From positions 2,108,001 to 2,172,000 of the forward strand of contig NZ_PGFG01000001.1 of assembly GCF_002797735.1 (NCBI RefSeq): 64,000 nucleotides of DNA, written 5' to 3'. Below, piece by piece: positions 46,902 through 55,870 of the stretch. Origin of the DNA: Thermoflavifilum aggregans (GTDB lineage: Bacteria; Bacteroidota; Bacteroidia; Chitinophagales; Chitinophagaceae). A program made the position numbers and the translations under genes. The notes beneath the pieces are model-generated. The model saw nothing but the letters and a program-made list of their open reading frames with translations, had not been told where the DNA came from and searched no databases. How positions within the stretch are numbered: position 1 is the stretch's first letter; the number at the start of each line of letters is the position of its first letter.

Positions 46902-47732
46902 ATGCATATGATGCATGAGGTTTTCAGAGATCAAACAGGACGAATGGTTCAGATACCATTCCCACCCACACGTATTATATCGTTGGTGCCGTCCCAAACG
47001 GAATGGTTATATGATCTGGGATTGGAAGAAGAGGTGATCGGAATTACCAGATTTTGCGTACATCCGCGAGAATGGTTTCACACAAAAACACGGGTGGGTG
47101 GTACCAAACAACTCCACCTGGAAAAAATCCGCCAGCTGCAGCCAGATCTTATACTGGCCAATAAAGAAGAAAACGAAAAAATACAGTTGGAAGAACTGAT
47201 GCAGGAATTTCCTGTTTGGATCAGCGATATATATACCCTGACAGATGCACTGGATATGATGCAGATGGTAGGCAGGATGACGAACCGAGAATCAAAAGCT
47301 ATTGAAATCATTCATCAGATAACAATTGCATTTGATCGTCTGCAGGAATACATTACATCTCTGAAAGCTGATTATAGCCCAAGAGTAGCTTATTTTATCT
47401 GGTATAATCCCTGGATGGTAGCAGCCGGTGGTACTTTCATTGATGACATGTTACAACGATGCAGACTTCAGAATGCATTTGCACATCTTACCCGATATCC
47501 ACAGGTAACTGAATCGGATATTCAGCAAGCTGATCCTGATATCATTTTGTTGTCATCAGAACCTTTCCCTTTCAAACCCAAACATCAGCAACTACTGCAA
47601 ACCATTTTGCCATATGCAAAATATTATTTTGTAGATGGAGAAATGTTTGCCTGGTATGGCAGCAGGCTGCTGCTTGCGGCTGATTATTTCCGGAAACTGA
47701 CTGAAAAAATTTTCTGCAAAAGCAACCTGTAA
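46902..47732 (+). CDS. Helical-backbone metal receptor (BtuF-like) without signal peptide
   Basis: This 276-residue protein has the class III solute-binding fold of cobalamin/iron ABC systems: an early strand (RIISLVPSQTEWLYDLGLEEEVIG), then GGTKQLHLEKIRQLQPDLILA, and a second lobe with YFIWYNPWMVAAGGTFIDDML and the DPDIILLSSEP end motif. It begins directly with the fold; I see no signal peptide or lipobox, so it should be cytoplasmic unless the start is wrong. No permease, ATPase or TonB receptor is next to it, and I see no cobalamin riboswitch. Start codons at 46902, 46908 and 46911 are all possible. Confidence 0.85.
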   Translation: MHMMHEVFRDQTGRMVQIPFPPTRIISLVPSQTEWLYDLGLEEEVIGITRFCVHPREWFHTKTRVGGTKQLHLEKIRQLQPDLILANKEENEKIQLEELMQEFPVWISDIYTLTDALDMMQMVGRMTNRESKAIEIIHQITIAFDRLQEYITSLKADYSPRVAYFIWYNPWMVAAGGTFIDDMLQRCRLQNAFAHLTRYPQVTESDIQQADPDIILLSSEPFPFKPKHQQLLQTILPYAKYYFVDGEMFAWYGSRLLLAADYFRKLTEKIFCKSNL

Positions 47733-47769
47733 GCCATTTCTACCGATAGTTGCAGAAAAGATTTGCCTT

Positions 47770-48189
47770 ATGGAAAGAAGAATATTTTTGCAAATGCTTG
47801 GGTTTACGGCTGCAGCTGCATGTGCTGGTTGCCTGGCTTCCTGTTCAAAATCAGGAAATGGAATTTCAGTTTCGGGAAATTCCAATCCTTCAGCTGTTTC
47901 TGTTAATTTAAATACCCAGTTGCTGAATGTAGGAGATTATCTCGTGAGCAATGGTATCATCATAGCAAGGCTATCATCGGGCAATACGCCATCTGATTTT
48001 ACGGCACTTTCAGCCTTTTGTACCCATCAGGGTACGATAGTGAGTTATGTGGCGAGCCAGAATTTATTCTATTGTCCAACACATGGAAGCGAATTTTCTA
48101 CAAGCGGAACTGTATTGAGAGGCCCGGCGGTAACACCTTTAAAACAATATACCATACAGATCAGCAATAACATACTCACGGTGAGTTAA
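47770..48189 (+). CDS. Small Rieske [2Fe-2S] lipoprotein with Tat-type signal
   Basis: This 139-residue protein has an N-terminal twin-arginine motif (ERRIFLQ), a hydrophobic stretch and a lipobox LASC (Cys25). The mature part has the Rieske cluster motifs CTH (C84, H86) and CPTH (C102, H105), so it should carry an Fe-S cluster outside the cytoplasm, on the membrane. It is far smaller than bc1-complex Rieske subunits and has no cytochrome b or other oxidoreductase neighbour. A role in periplasmic electron transfer is inferred. It ends just before a 24-base palindrome. Confidence 0.88.
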   Translation: MERRIFLQMLGFTAAAACAGCLASCSKSGNGISVSGNSNPSAVSVNLNTQLLNVGDYLVSNGIIIARLSSGNTPSDFTALSAFCTHQGTIVSYVASQNLFYCPTHGSEFSTSGTVLRGPAVTPLKQYTIQISNNILTVS

Positions 48190-48195
48190 TTCGCA

Positions 48196-48219
48196 GTTAA
48201 TCAGGTATACCTGTTTAAC
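48196..48219. promoter_or_regulatory. 24-base near-perfect palindrome
   Basis: The left half GTTAATCAGGTA and right half TACCTGTTTAAC are reverse complements with one mismatch (11 of 12 pairs), centred between 48207 and 48208, with no loop. It lies 6 bases after the Rieske stop and about 90 bases before the -7 element of the next gene. A loopless dyad of this size suggests an operator; the binding protein is unknown. Confidence 0.4.
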
Positions 48220-48309
48220 CATCTTCCCATCAGCAAATCAGCACCAGATTATTTTGATTGCTTCTGGTTTCATCGGCGATTTACCTACCCATATTTGCTG
48301 CTGAAGGCT

Positions 48310-48317
48310 TAATTTTG
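48310..48317 (+). promoter_or_regulatory. -7 element of the LTA-synthase-like gene
   Basis: TAATTTTG matches TAnnTTTG exactly, 21 bases before the ATG at 48339. No -33 box at the expected distance. Confidence 0.45.
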
Positions 48318-48338
48318 CGCGCCTGATGCAATAGCCTG

Positions 48339-50201
48339 ATGGGACAGATTATACGCTGGCTGGTGAAATTATTTTTGTTCTGGCTGCTGGTATTTGCCGG
48401 TAACCGGATTCTGTTTTTCGTTGTGAATCATGTACAGGTGGCTGATTTTTCTTTCCGGGAATTACTATTGTCATTCCGTTACGCATTGCCGCTTGATATT
48501 TCCACCGCTTGCTATTCGATGGTTATCCCGTTTCTGCTGATGCTTGGCGGATATATGACGGGTAAACATGTATTTGAACAGATTTCTCTTTTTGTTGTTT
48601 TATTTTTTCTGTTTATACACGGAAGCATTGCTTATGGTGAGGCTGCGGTATATACAGAATGGCAGTCGAAATTAAATTATGAAGCGCTTGCTCATTTTAG
48701 GCATCCTTCGGAAGTGTTTCATACTGCCTCGTGGCAGCTCACGCTTTTGTTTTTCGGATGTACTATTTTGTTGGATGCGTTATATGCATGGGTATACGTT
48801 CGTTGGGTACATATCCGCTCATTGCATATATCCGGCAGCACTGCACACAGGGTAGGTATAGGTTTGCTATCTTTGGTCAGCATGGGCTTTCTGTTTTTTA
48901 CAGGCATTCGCGGAGGCTGGAAGCGTTTTCCCATCAGTGAAAGCATTAGTTATTTTTCTACACACAGCATTCTGAATGATGCTGCTGTAAATCCCACCTG
49001 GAATCTGATCAGAAACCTGCTGAGCCATTACAACCATGAACGTTACAATCCCTACAATTACTTTTCTGATGCTGAAGCGCATCAAATTGTGGATAGTTTG
49101 TACACTGTTCCGAAAGATACTTTCCAAACCATCCTCACCACTTCCCGGCCAAATATTATATTCATTATCCTAGAAAGCTTTACGGCCGACGGGGTGAATC
49201 CTGTGATCACACCTGTATTGGACAGCCTCATTCACCAGGGGATTTATTTCGATAGTTTATATGCCAGCGGACATGTATCAGACCAGGGAATACCCGCCAT
49301 CCTGAGTGCATTTCCGGCCACAAGTGGTGTATCGGTATGCGATGATCCGCAGATGACGGTGCATTTGCCGGCTATCAATGAAGATTTGCAGCGTGTGGGC
49401 TATCATAGTGGGTTTTTATATGGCGGGCAGCTTGATTTTGGGAATTTGAGAGCCTATGCCTTTAACAAACATTTTGATTGGGTACGGGATGGACATGACC
49501 TGCCAGGAAGCCTGCCCAGAGGTGCGTTGGGCATTCCCGATGGCATAACCTGGAAAATTTTGCTGCATCAACTGCAACAAACAGATACTCCGTTTTTTTA
49601 CTGCTGGTATACATTGAGTTCACATATTCCTTATGATATTCCTGCACCGGATACCCTGCAGGTATCGCCCTATCAGATTCCGTTTATCAATTCCATGCAT
49701 TATACAGATGCTGCCATTGGTGCCTTGCTGCATGCAGCACAGCATGAACCATGGTTTAAAAATACCTTATGGGTGCTGGTGGCCGATCATAGCCATGAAT
49801 CACAGTTTCCGAGGGCGCTGGAAGAAAAGCTGCGGCATCGGATTCCGCTGATTCTTGCCGGCGAAGTTATCAGTCGGCAATGGCGCGGTGTGGTGATGCA
49901 CAGAATCAGTTCCCAGCTGGATATTGCCGCTACCCTGCTCGCTCAGCTGCATCTACCGGCTCAGAAACGTTATCCCTGGAGCAGAAATTTATTCAATCCT
50001 TATACACCTGATTTTGCCGACTACAATTTTTTCACAGGCACCGGCTTTGTAACACCTCAGGGTTATGTGGCATTGCTGAACAACAACCACCGGTATGTAA
50101 TGGCTGAGATCAGCGACAGCAGCCTGATTCCGGCTTATATTCGCCTGTCCCACGCCATTCAGCAGGTTGCTTATGATGATTTTCTGAAGCTGAAACCCTG
50201 A
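48339..50201 (+). CDS. LTA-synthase/sulfatase-like membrane protein
   Basis: This 620-residue protein has about five N-terminal transmembrane helices followed by a large periplasmic alkaline-phosphatase/sulfatase-fold domain. The fold begins at PNIIFIILESFTADGV (about residue 270), where the Thr in ESFTADG is at the nucleophile position, and metal-binding VADHSHE is near residue 490. Relatives transfer phosphoglycerol or phosphoethanolamine onto envelope glycans or lipid A. In Gram-negative bacteria of this phylum the acceptor is unknown; a lipid-A or glycan modification is an inference. It has its own -7 element and is convergent with the amidase gene. Confidence 0.88.
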   Translation: MGQIIRWLVKLFLFWLLVFAGNRILFFVVNHVQVADFSFRELLLSFRYALPLDISTACYSMVIPFLLMLGGYMTGKHVFEQISLFVVLFFLFIHGSIAYGEAAVYTEWQSKLNYEALAHFRHPSEVFHTASWQLTLLFFGCTILLDALYAWVYVRWVHIRSLHISGSTAHRVGIGLLSLVSMGFLFFTGIRGGWKRFPISESISYFSTHSILNDAAVNPTWNLIRNLLSHYNHERYNPYNYFSDAEAHQIVDSLYTVPKDTFQTILTTSRPNIIFIILESFTADGVNPVITPVLDSLIHQGIYFDSLYASGHVSDQGIPAILSAFPATSGVSVCDDPQMTVHLPAINEDLQRVGYHSGFLYGGQLDFGNLRAYAFNKHFDWVRDGHDLPGSLPRGALGIPDGITWKILLHQLQQTDTPFFYCWYTLSSHIPYDIPAPDTLQVSPYQIPFINSMHYTDAAIGALLHAAQHEPWFKNTLWVLVADHSHESQFPRALEEKLRHRIPLILAGEVISRQWRGVVMHRISSQLDIAATLLAQLHLPAQKRYPWSRNLFNPYTPDFADYNFFTGTGFVTPQGYVALLNNNHRYVMAEISDSSLIPAYIRLSHAIQQVAYDDFLKLKP

Positions 50202-50287
50202 ATAGTCCAGAAACAGATATGCATCCACAAAAGCTGCTGCATTATTTCATCATTATGATCATCAAAATATCATCTGCAGATCTGCCA

Positions 50288-51499
50288 TTACGGATTTACA
50301 CGACTGCCCTGTTGATAAACAACGATAAAAGCATCTTTGAAACCAATCTGACGGACAAAGTCAAGCTTTTGTTCTGCTGAGTCGCGTTGCAGAAAACGAC
50401 CCGTGAGGTAACGATATGCTTTTTGTTGATTGATGGTTGTGTCTTCTATGTCAACGGGCATACCCAGATGCTGAAAAATGCGATCATCCGGCTGGTAATA
50501 ATGGCTGCTCACCAGCAGCTGGATGCGATATACAGGCGTGGCCGGAGCATCTGTTGCAAATGATTCATGCACCGTATTCACAAGTGAACGATATTTCCAT
50601 ACTGCCTGCTTGTATTTTTCGATAGCCCGCGCAATACATTGGGCTATTTCCAGCTGACCTTCCGGCGAATTCAGATATTTTTCTTCCCGCGGGTTGTTGA
50701 TAAACCCTGTTTCAACCAGTACGGCAGGCATGGCCGTACCGGCCAGCACAGCCAGACCCTTTTGCTTAACACCTCGGCTGGGACGTCCCACCCGTTTGAA
50801 TTCCTGTTCCACACTATCGGCAAAAGCAATGCTTTGCGATAAATAGGCTGAGGAATGCAATGCCAGCAGAATATAGGTTTCCGGTTTGCTGGGATCAAAG
50901 CCGCCATAATTTTGCTGGTAGTTCTTTTCATGCACGATATAAGCATTTTCCCGTGCTTCCACGTCATTGCTGTCAGCTTCCATCTCACTTTCAATGGCCT
51001 GTGTTTTTTGTCCCATGCGATGCAGGCCCAGCACATAAGTTTCTGTGCCTGTTTCCGTATCTGAACGGACCATTTTGTAAATAGGCACACGCACACGTTT
51101 GCCGTTGCGCTTCACATATCGGTGCCCCACAAGTACGCGATGATAAGGCATGGAGTTGCAGTGGATGGAAATAAACAAATCTGCATGTACTTTGTTGGCC
51201 AGATCTGCTCTTTCGTAAAGAGCAGGATACGTATCTGTGGTTCGGGTATAAACCACTTTTACATCGGGCTGGGTTTGTTCCAGCAGTTGTCCCAATTTTA
51301 ATGTAATCGCCAGCGCCACGTTTTTCTCGAGTGAAAAACTACCCCGTGCACCCACGTCGCTTCCGCCGTGACCAGCATCGAGTACGACAATAAATTTCCG
51401 GTCAGTATCAGCCTGGGCAAAACAGCGGGAAGGAAACATCCACATGCACCAGCTCATCCATAACACAATTCCGAAACCTATCATTTTAAAACCCGGCAT
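50288..51499 (-). CDS. N-acetylmuramoyl-L-alanine amidase (Amidase_3) with SPOR-like tail
   Basis: This 403-residue protein has a signal peptide (MIGFGIVLWMSWCMWMF, cut before AQA) and a zinc amidase domain that splits the bond between MurNAc and L-Ala of peptidoglycan. Zinc and catalytic residues are visible in VVLDAGHGGSDVGA, SLEKNVAL, LFISIHCNS and VLVETGFINN. A helical insertion between ISIHCNS and VETGF holds VEARENAYIV and resembles the regulated cell-division amidases. The C-terminal 80 residues (YRIQLLVS to FKDAFIVVYQQG) look like a SPOR-type glycan-binding fold. I start it at 51499; longer frames overlap lptD. It is divergent from lptD. Confidence 0.88.
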   Translation of the reverse strand: MPGFKMIGFGIVLWMSWCMWMFPSRCFAQADTDRKFIVVLDAGHGGSDVGARGSFSLEKNVALAITLKLGQLLEQTQPDVKVVYTRTTDTYPALYERADLANKVHADLFISIHCNSMPYHRVLVGHRYVKRNGKRVRVPIYKMVRSDTETGTETYVLGLHRMGQKTQAIESEMEADSNDVEARENAYIVHEKNYQQNYGGFDPSKPETYILLALHSSAYLSQSIAFADSVEQEFKRVGRPSRGVKQKGLAVLAGTAMPAVLVETGFINNPREEKYLNSPEGQLEIAQCIARAIEKYKQAVWKYRSLVNTVHESFATDAPATPVYRIQLLVSSHYYQPDDRIFQHLGMPVDIEDTTINQQKAYRYLTGRFLQRDSAEQKLDFVRQIGFKDAFIVVYQQGSRVNP

Positions 51500-51570
51500 G
51501 CGCAATAAGTTAAAGTTTTTTAAAAAATAAACTGGCATCACGGAAATCCCCGAATAATGCCGGATATACC

Positions 51571-51578
51571 TAATTTTG
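51571..51578 (+). promoter_or_regulatory. -7 element immediately before lptD
   Basis: TAATTTTG matches TAnnTTTG and ends 6 bases before the ATG at 51585. If it is used, the transcript would start at or within 2 bases of the start codon, giving a leaderless or nearly leaderless mRNA. There is no -33 TTTG at a normal distance. Confidence 0.45.
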
Positions 51579-51584
51579 TCCACC

Positions 51585-54242
51585 ATGGCCTTATTCAGCA
51601 AAAATAACGGAAAATCATCAGTTATTGCACTGCTGCTGTGTTTGCTGAGTAGCCATCTGCTGTCTGCACAACAAACCCCAAGCCGCACCCTGCCTGCATC
51701 TGCTAACGCAGGCAAGGATACTTTATTGCCTGCCATCAGGCCTCTGCAAACGGGTTCCGTATCCGATACCCTGAAGCTCGATACTTCCCTTATTCGCTTC
51801 TCCAAAGATGCACTGGATGCACCGGTACAATATCAGGCGCATGATTCGATAGTGATGGATATGCAATCACAAAAAATTTATCTCTATGATCAGGCTAAAA
51901 CAACTTATAAAAATTATGAGCTGAAAGCCGACCGGATCAATCTGGATCAGCATACTTCCGTTGTTACGGCTTATTATGTTCTTGACAGCCTGGGATTACC
52001 GCATGAAGCTCCCGTATTCAAAGATGGACAACAAACTTTTTTATCGGACACCATTAAGTATGATTTCAAAACTAAAAAAGGCATTATTTTCAATACCACC
52101 ACGCAACAGGGAGAAGGTTTTCTGCATAGTGAAAAATCAAAGATTGTAAACAACAATACGGTGTTTGGTGCCAATGGCTGGTATACCACCTGTGATTTGG
52201 ATACACCTCATTTTGCCATTCATATTGGACAGGCCAAGGTGATTGCCAATAAACTTATCGTAGCCCGCAATGCAGAACTGGAATTTGAAGGCGTGCCTAC
52301 ACCGTTGTATTTGCCGTTTTTCATTTTTCCACTTTCCACTGGCCAACGCACCGGCTTGCTGCCACCAGCATATACCGTCACCCAGCAAAAAGGCATTGGC
52401 CTTACAGGATTGGGTTATTACCTGGGACTGGGGCCTTATTTTGACATGACGATCCGAGGCGACGTGTATTCGTACGGAAGCTGGGATATTACCATCAATC
52501 CTACCTACCGCAAGCGTTACCGGTACAGCGGAAGCATGAACCTGAGTATTGCCGATACACGTTTTGGTGATCCAAAAACACCGGATTTCCAGCATTCCAG
52601 GGATTTCCGAATCATGTGGTCGCATAGCATAGATCCCAAAGCACATCCCGGAATTAACTTTTCGGCGAGCGTGAATGCAGGTACTTCAACCTATAACCTG
52701 TATAACGTAACAGATCCCCAAATCAGGTTAAACAATACATTGAACTCATCCATTGCATTTTCCAAAACCTGGCAGGGTTCACCCTTCAACCTCACGTTGA
52801 GTGCCAGCCACAGCCAGAATACTTCAACCCGTCAGGTAAACATTGCTTTTCCGCAGTTGACGTTTACCATGAACACTATTTATCCGTTTCAATCCCGCAA
52901 TTTTTCAGGTATTCCCAAATGGTATCAAAAAATTGGTGTCGGATACAACATGCAAGCATCCAACAGCGTAAGTTTTATTGACACAGAATTTCTGAAACCC
53001 AGCTTTTTCAAAAAATTTCAAAGCGGTATTCAACATAGTATTCCCATCAGCCTGTCATTGCCGGCTTTTAAATATTTCACATTTTCACCCAGCATTGGCC
53101 TGAGCCAAACGTTTTATACCCGCAAAATGTTTTTGCATTTTGATCCGAAATTAAACAAGCTCGACAGTACTTATCAATACGGCTTTTTCCCAACCACCCA
53201 GCTTACAACCGGTGCTTCATTCAGCACACGATTATATGGTCTGGTTCAGTTCAAACATGGAAAAATCAAAGCTATCCGACACGTACTTACTCCTACCATA
53301 GGCGTGTCATATCAGCCTGATCTGGGCAGCAAATATTATTACATGGTGCAGGTTGATACCAACGGATACAAACAACAGGTCTCTGTATTTGATGGTTCGA
53401 TATACGGACCTCCCGCCTATGGCCGATTTGGAGGATTGAACTTTGGAATCAATAACAATCTGGAGATGAAAGTATTTTCCAAAAAAGATACTGTAAATCA
53501 TGAAAAGAAAATTCAGCTTCTGAATACCTTCAGCATCAACAGTGCCTATAATTTTTATGCTGACTCCCTAAAACTAAGCCCATTCAGCCTTTCAGCCAGT
53601 ACAACCCTGTTTGATAAAATCAATTTATCTGCATCTGGTATCATCGATCCTTATGTACAGGATTCTACTGGCAGAGATATTAACCGCTATGTGTGGCAAA
53701 CGGGTAGGTATTCGCCCGGCAAACTCCGCAGCGGAAACATTGCCCTCAGTACATCATTCCGCTCACAATCAAATGAAAAGAAATCCCAAACACAGCAGGC
53801 GCAGGAAAGCGCCACACCAGAAGTAACTACCTTGCAGCAGGAACAGGAAATGCTTGCACGGCCCAGAAATTTTGCAGACATGGTTGATTTCAGTATCCCG
53901 TGGAGTCTGAACCTGAGTTACAGCCTGAGTTTCAACCGAACACGCACGCCCGACTACAAACGCGATACTACTATTTTCAATCAGTCGCTTATTTTCAGCG
54001 GCGATTTCAATCTCACTCCCAAATGGAAAGTAAGCATCAGCAGCGGATTTGATTTTCGCTTGAAACAACTTACCTATACCACCATCAACCTTACCCGTGA
54101 TCTGCACTGCTGGCGGATGAATATCAGCATCATTCCTTATGGTTTCTACAAATCATTCAGCATCACCATCAATCCTGTCGCTGGTGTATTGCATGACCTG
54201 AAGTTTAACCGCACAAGACAGTTTTATGATTTATTCCAGTGA
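51585..54242 (+). CDS. lptD: LPS-assembly outer-membrane protein LptD-like
   Basis: This 885-residue protein has a signal peptide (SVIALLLCLLSSHLLSAQ), an N-terminal OstA/LptA-like beta-jellyroll (residues about 75-210, YQAHDSIVMDMQSQKIYLYD) and a long C-terminal beta-barrel region with alternating aromatic strands that ends in a hydrophobic last strand with a terminal aromatic (FYDLFQ). This is the layout of LptD, which places LPS in the outer leaflet; LptE is not visible nearby. TPLYLPFFIFPLSTGQRTG is a recognisable LptD-family block. I choose ATG 51585 over a TTG three codons upstream. Its 3' end overlaps plsC by 19 bases in opposite orientation. Confidence 0.9.
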   Translation: MALFSKNNGKSSVIALLLCLLSSHLLSAQQTPSRTLPASANAGKDTLLPAIRPLQTGSVSDTLKLDTSLIRFSKDALDAPVQYQAHDSIVMDMQSQKIYLYDQAKTTYKNYELKADRINLDQHTSVVTAYYVLDSLGLPHEAPVFKDGQQTFLSDTIKYDFKTKKGIIFNTTTQQGEGFLHSEKSKIVNNNTVFGANGWYTTCDLDTPHFAIHIGQAKVIANKLIVARNAELEFEGVPTPLYLPFFIFPLSTGQRTGLLPPAYTVTQQKGIGLTGLGYYLGLGPYFDMTIRGDVYSYGSWDITINPTYRKRYRYSGSMNLSIADTRFGDPKTPDFQHSRDFRIMWSHSIDPKAHPGINFSASVNAGTSTYNLYNVTDPQIRLNNTLNSSIAFSKTWQGSPFNLTLSASHSQNTSTRQVNIAFPQLTFTMNTIYPFQSRNFSGIPKWYQKIGVGYNMQASNSVSFIDTEFLKPSFFKKFQSGIQHSIPISLSLPAFKYFTFSPSIGLSQTFYTRKMFLHFDPKLNKLDSTYQYGFFPTTQLTTGASFSTRLYGLVQFKHGKIKAIRHVLTPTIGVSYQPDLGSKYYYMVQVDTNGYKQQVSVFDGSIYGPPAYGRFGGLNFGINNNLEMKVFSKKDTVNHEKKIQLLNTFSINSAYNFYADSLKLSPFSLSASTTLFDKINLSASGIIDPYVQDSTGRDINRYVWQTGRYSPGKLRSGNIALSTSFRSQSNEKKSQTQQAQESATPEVTTLQQEQEMLARPRNFADMVDFSIPWSLNLSYSLSFNRTRTPDYKRDTTIFNQSLIFSGDFNLTPKWKVSISSGFDFRLKQLTYTTINLTRDLHCWRMNISIIPYGFYKSFSITINPVAGVLHDLKFNRTRQFYDLFQ

Positions 54243-55021
54243 GGTTGTTGAAGGCATTGCACATAATATTGCTTCATGAGCGAAAATACCTGCTGCTTCA
54301 ACTCCTGTACCTGATTGCGGTCGTAGCCCTCTACAGATACGGGTGGCAAAAAATGCAGTTCTATCCGATGCGGCCGGAAATACAGGCCAGCGCCGGGCGG
54401 AAGAATTTTTTCGGTATGAAACAACACGGCGGGTACGATGGGCCGTTGGGTTTCAATGGCCAGGGCAAAGGCACCATCCTGAAAAGGTCGCAAAGGTTCA
54501 GCAGTAGTATTGCGTGTGCCTTCAGGATAAATGATCATGTGCATACCCTGCTGCAATACTTCTTTCATGGCTTCATAGCTTTTTACACGGCTGGCAGGGT
54601 TTTTCCGATCTACCAACACAGATCCTGCACGATAGATCAAATTGAAAACAGGTATGGATGCGAGTTCTTTTTTGGCTAATGTTTTGTTTACTCCTGGTAC
54701 AAAAGGTGTCATCACCAGAATATCCACAAAGGAACGATGGTTGGCTACCACCACAAAAGGCCCGCGGCCCTTCAGTCTTTCCTTGCCGCGAATACGGATC
54801 CTGCATCCGGTCAGCGGCAAAAAAACACCCATCCACACCCGATACCCCTTCAGCACCATAGCTGTGCGACGCGGCTCCCGGAAACACAAATCACAAATGG
54901 CTACATACAAAGCCGTCAGCAGCATGGTAACAAGAAAAAGCAATGCCACATATACAGCAAATACACCAAATAATATTCTTTGCCAGTATGGAATTGTACG
55001 ACGTTCAATCATCAAACACAA
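54224..55021 (-). CDS. plsC: 1-Acyl-sn-glycerol-3-phosphate acyltransferase
   Basis: This 265-residue membrane-bound enzyme would acylate lysophosphatidic acid to phosphatidic acid. The catalytic HX4D is H95-D100 in NHRSFVD, the glycerol-phosphate-binding block is YPEGTRN and a membrane helix (YVALLFLVTMLLTALYV) is near the start. Related proteins include other lysophospholipid acyltransferases, so the symbol carries some doubt. It begins 12 bases after the ung stop on the same strand, and its 3' end overlaps lptD. Confidence 0.88.
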   Translation of the reverse strand: MCLMIERRTIPYWQRILFGVFAVYVALLFLVTMLLTALYVAICDLCFREPRRTAMVLKGYRVWMGVFLPLTGCRIRIRGKERLKGRGPFVVVANHRSFVDILVMTPFVPGVNKTLAKKELASIPVFNLIYRAGSVLVDRKNPASRVKSYEAMKEVLQQGMHMIIYPEGTRNTTAEPLRPFQDGAFALAIETQRPIVPAVLFHTEKILPPGAGLYFRPHRIELHFLPPVSVEGYDRNQVQELKQQVFSLMKQYYVQCLQQPHWNKS

Positions 55022-55033
55022 TTTTATTTTATT

Positions 55034-55711
55034 TCATTCATGCAATCGCCAGTCAATAGGCGATTGTTTTTGCTGCATCAAAATAGCATTCGTTTTTGAA
55101 AAATGCCGGCAACCGAAAAAACCCCGCTCTGCAGAATAAGGTGACGGATGGGCTGCCTTGAGCACGTGATGCTTACTGGTATCAATCAACACTTCTTTGC
55201 TTTGTGCGAAACGCCCCCAGAGCAGAAATACAACGCCCGATTTCAGTTCGGATATTTTGCGGATCACGGCATCCGTAAAGCGTTCCCAACCTATTTTGCT
55301 GTGCGAAGCCGGCTCTCCTGCGCGCACGGTAAGGATAGCATTGAGCAACAATACTCCCTGCCTGGCCCATGGGCTGAGGTCGCCGCTTCTGGGTACAGGC
55401 ACACCTAAATCATCATGTAGTTCCCGAAAAATATTCACCAGCGAAGGCGGAAAAGCTACTCCTGCGGGTACGGAAAAGCATAAGCCATGTGCCTGTCCCG
55501 GTCCATGGTAGGGATCCTGCCCCAGCAACACCACCTTCACCCGATCAAAAGGGGTCTGTTCAAAAGCATTGAAAATAAGCCTGCCTGGCGGATAAATAGT
55601 TTTACCCATCTGCTTTTCCGTTTTCAGATGGTTGGCAATCTGTGCAAAATAAGGCTGCCGGAATTCTTCTTCCAGCACTGCTTTCCAGCTGGGTTCGATC
55701 TTCACATCCAT
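55034..55711 (-). CDS. ung: Uracil-DNA glycosylase
   Basis: This 225-residue family 1 enzyme removes uracil from DNA. The water-activating loop [18 protein letters not shown] contains the catalytic D66 and H69, the uracil-binding part is [17 protein letters not shown], and the minor-groove/leucine loop is [14 protein letters not shown] with the second catalytic His near 191. Length is usual for Ung. It is the first gene of the short unit with plsC. The identification is secure. Confidence 0.97.
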   Translation of the reverse strand: MDVKIEPSWKAVLEEEFRQPYFAQIANHLKTEKQMGKTIYPPGRLIFNAFEQTPFDRVKVVLLGQDPYHGPGQAHGLCFSVPAGVAFPPSLVNIFRELHDDLGVPVPRSGDLSPWARQGVLLLNAILTVRAGEPASHSKIGWERFTDAVIRKISELKSGVVFLLWGRFAQSKEVLIDTSKHHVLKAAHPSPYSAERGFFGCRHFSKTNAILMQQKQSPIDWRLHE

Positions 55712-55837
55712 GGGTTAAAGATAATTTACGATTCGCAATGATAAAGCGGGAATTTGATCATTTGCCGGCTAGCAAAATAATCCTGAAATACGGATTGCGA
55801 TCCAGGACTGATTTCCTGTGCAGTCAGGATTTTTCTG

Positions 55838-55845
55838 TATGTTTG
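55838..55845 (+). promoter_or_regulatory. -7 element upstream of the MCE gene
   Basis: TATGTTTG matches TAnnTTTG, 25 bases before the GTG start at 55871. It supports the GTG rather than the in-frame TTG at 55847, which would lie at about the transcription start. Confidence 0.45.
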
Positions 55846-55870
55846 TTTGGTAAAACATAATCGGCATCCC

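Noticed and set aside
50288-51805. Longer form of the muramoyl amidase reaching into lptD
   Set aside because: The first 102 codons overlap lptD and its promoter, and a good signal peptide begins at 51499.
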